Shown here one piece after another: positions 21,957 to 22,065 of a stretch of DNA of 22,065 nt. The stretch comes from G001797105 sp964528155. Its GTDB lineage: Bacteria > Chloroflexota > Anaerolineae > Anaerolineales > E44-bin32. The notes under the pieces were generated by a model, which made no database searches, had not been told where the DNA came from, and worked only from the letters and a program-made list of their open reading frames with translations. Each line of letters opens with the position of its first letter. Position 1 is the stretch's first letter. The position numbers and the translations under genes are program-made. Location of the stretch: assembly GCA_964528155.1 (NCBI GenBank), contig CAZGRL010000059.1, forward strand, positions 1 to 22,065. Reading direction: 5' to 3'.

Positions 21957-22065
21957 ACACAAAAACCCCTTCGTCCTCGAGGACGAAGGGGTCAGCCTCC
22001 GCGGTACCACCTCGGTTCACCGGTCACGCTTTGCCGGTGCACTCACCGTCCCCGCCATCACGGGG
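21957..22065 (-). promoter_or_regulatory. T-box riboswitch leader of valS (3' part; 5' part beyond the window)
   Basis: On the minus strand the T-box core AGGTGGTACCGCGG (22012-21999) follows a CACCGG/CCGGTG stem-loop (about 22042-22021). An 11-bp terminator stem (21991-21981 with 21976-21966, TCGA loop) and five T follow. Uncharged tRNA-Val would bind the specifier loop and stabilise the antiterminator, allowing valS transcription. Stem I with the specifier codon lies beyond the window edge, so the Val codon cannot be checked here. The leader ends about 85 nt before the valS ATG. Confidence 0.95.
21961..21991 (-). terminator. T-box-controlled intrinsic terminator
   Basis: CCCCTTCGTCC (21991-21981 read on the minus strand) pairs with GGACGAAGGGG (21976-21966) around a TCGA loop, and TTTTT follows immediately. 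It is mutually exclusive with the antiterminator that uses the T-box bases upstream. Confidence 0.93.

Noticed and set aside
21874..22020. 49-codon N-terminal extension of ValS
   Set aside because: It reads through the T-box core and terminator; the family N-terminus and a strong ribosome site are at 21873.
1..22065. CRISPR arrays, tRNA/rRNA genes, insertion sequences or prophage genes
   Set aside because: No spaced direct repeats, cloverleaf patterns, transposase or phage motifs were seen on either strand.

Overview
The window is a 22 kb chromosomal segment of a GC-rich bacterium, probably a Chloroflexota (Anaerolineae-like) lineage known from metagenomes. This is inferred from gene content: a RicT/PSP1 protein, a T-box-controlled valS, a DUF2203 protein, a lipid-anchorless SH3 protein with a Pro/Thr-rich linker, a fused nuoCD, and a Vor-type 2-oxoacid:ferredoxin oxidoreductase. 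No 16S rRNA or other phylogenetic marker confirms it. Spacing is tight, housekeeping genes dominate, and there are no phages, transposases, CRISPR arrays or tRNAs. One run of ten Ns (14461-14470) marks an assembly gap.

Layout. 60-2152 (-): malate dehydrogenase and selenide, water dikinase. The selD gene contains an in-frame TGA that reads as selenocysteine, so its true N-terminus lies upstream of the apparent ORF. 2372-2551 (-): a 59-aa membrane protein with its own consensus promoter. 2770-6030 (-): ricT, a PIG-L deacetylase, a peptidase-S51-like protein without the nucleophile, and a helical-backbone metal receptor, with 4-nt overlaps at two junctions. 6292-10897 (-): a partial complex I operon, nuoB-nuoCD-nuoI, followed by a Cys-motif protein of unknown function and an Mrp-type Fe-S carrier ATPase. 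11307-12433 (+): a SufR-like Fe-S regulator and an A-type Fe-S carrier, divergent from nuoB. 12498-12881 (+): DUF2203, directly after an intrinsic terminator. 13042-14362: divergent SH3-domain exported protein (-) and double zinc-ribbon protein (+). 14363-14615: an inverted repeat around the gap. 14616-17375 (-): a four-gene 2-oxoacid:ferredoxin oxidoreductase operon. 17649-19124 (-): a membrane-anchored beta-lactamase-like serine hydrolase. 19192-22065 (-): valS with the 3' half of its T-box leader.

The common thread is iron-sulfur and low-potential electron metabolism: ferredoxin reduction by Vor, quinone reduction by complex I, Fe-S carriers (Mrp, A-type protein), a Fe-S-sensing regulator beside the nuo promoter, and RicT, whose family also carries Fe-S clusters. 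The most unusual signals are the selenocysteine selD with a bacterial SECIS-like hairpin and nearby promoter, and the roughly 300-nt strongly structured leader between a consensus promoter and nuoB, which I cannot assign to a known RNA class.
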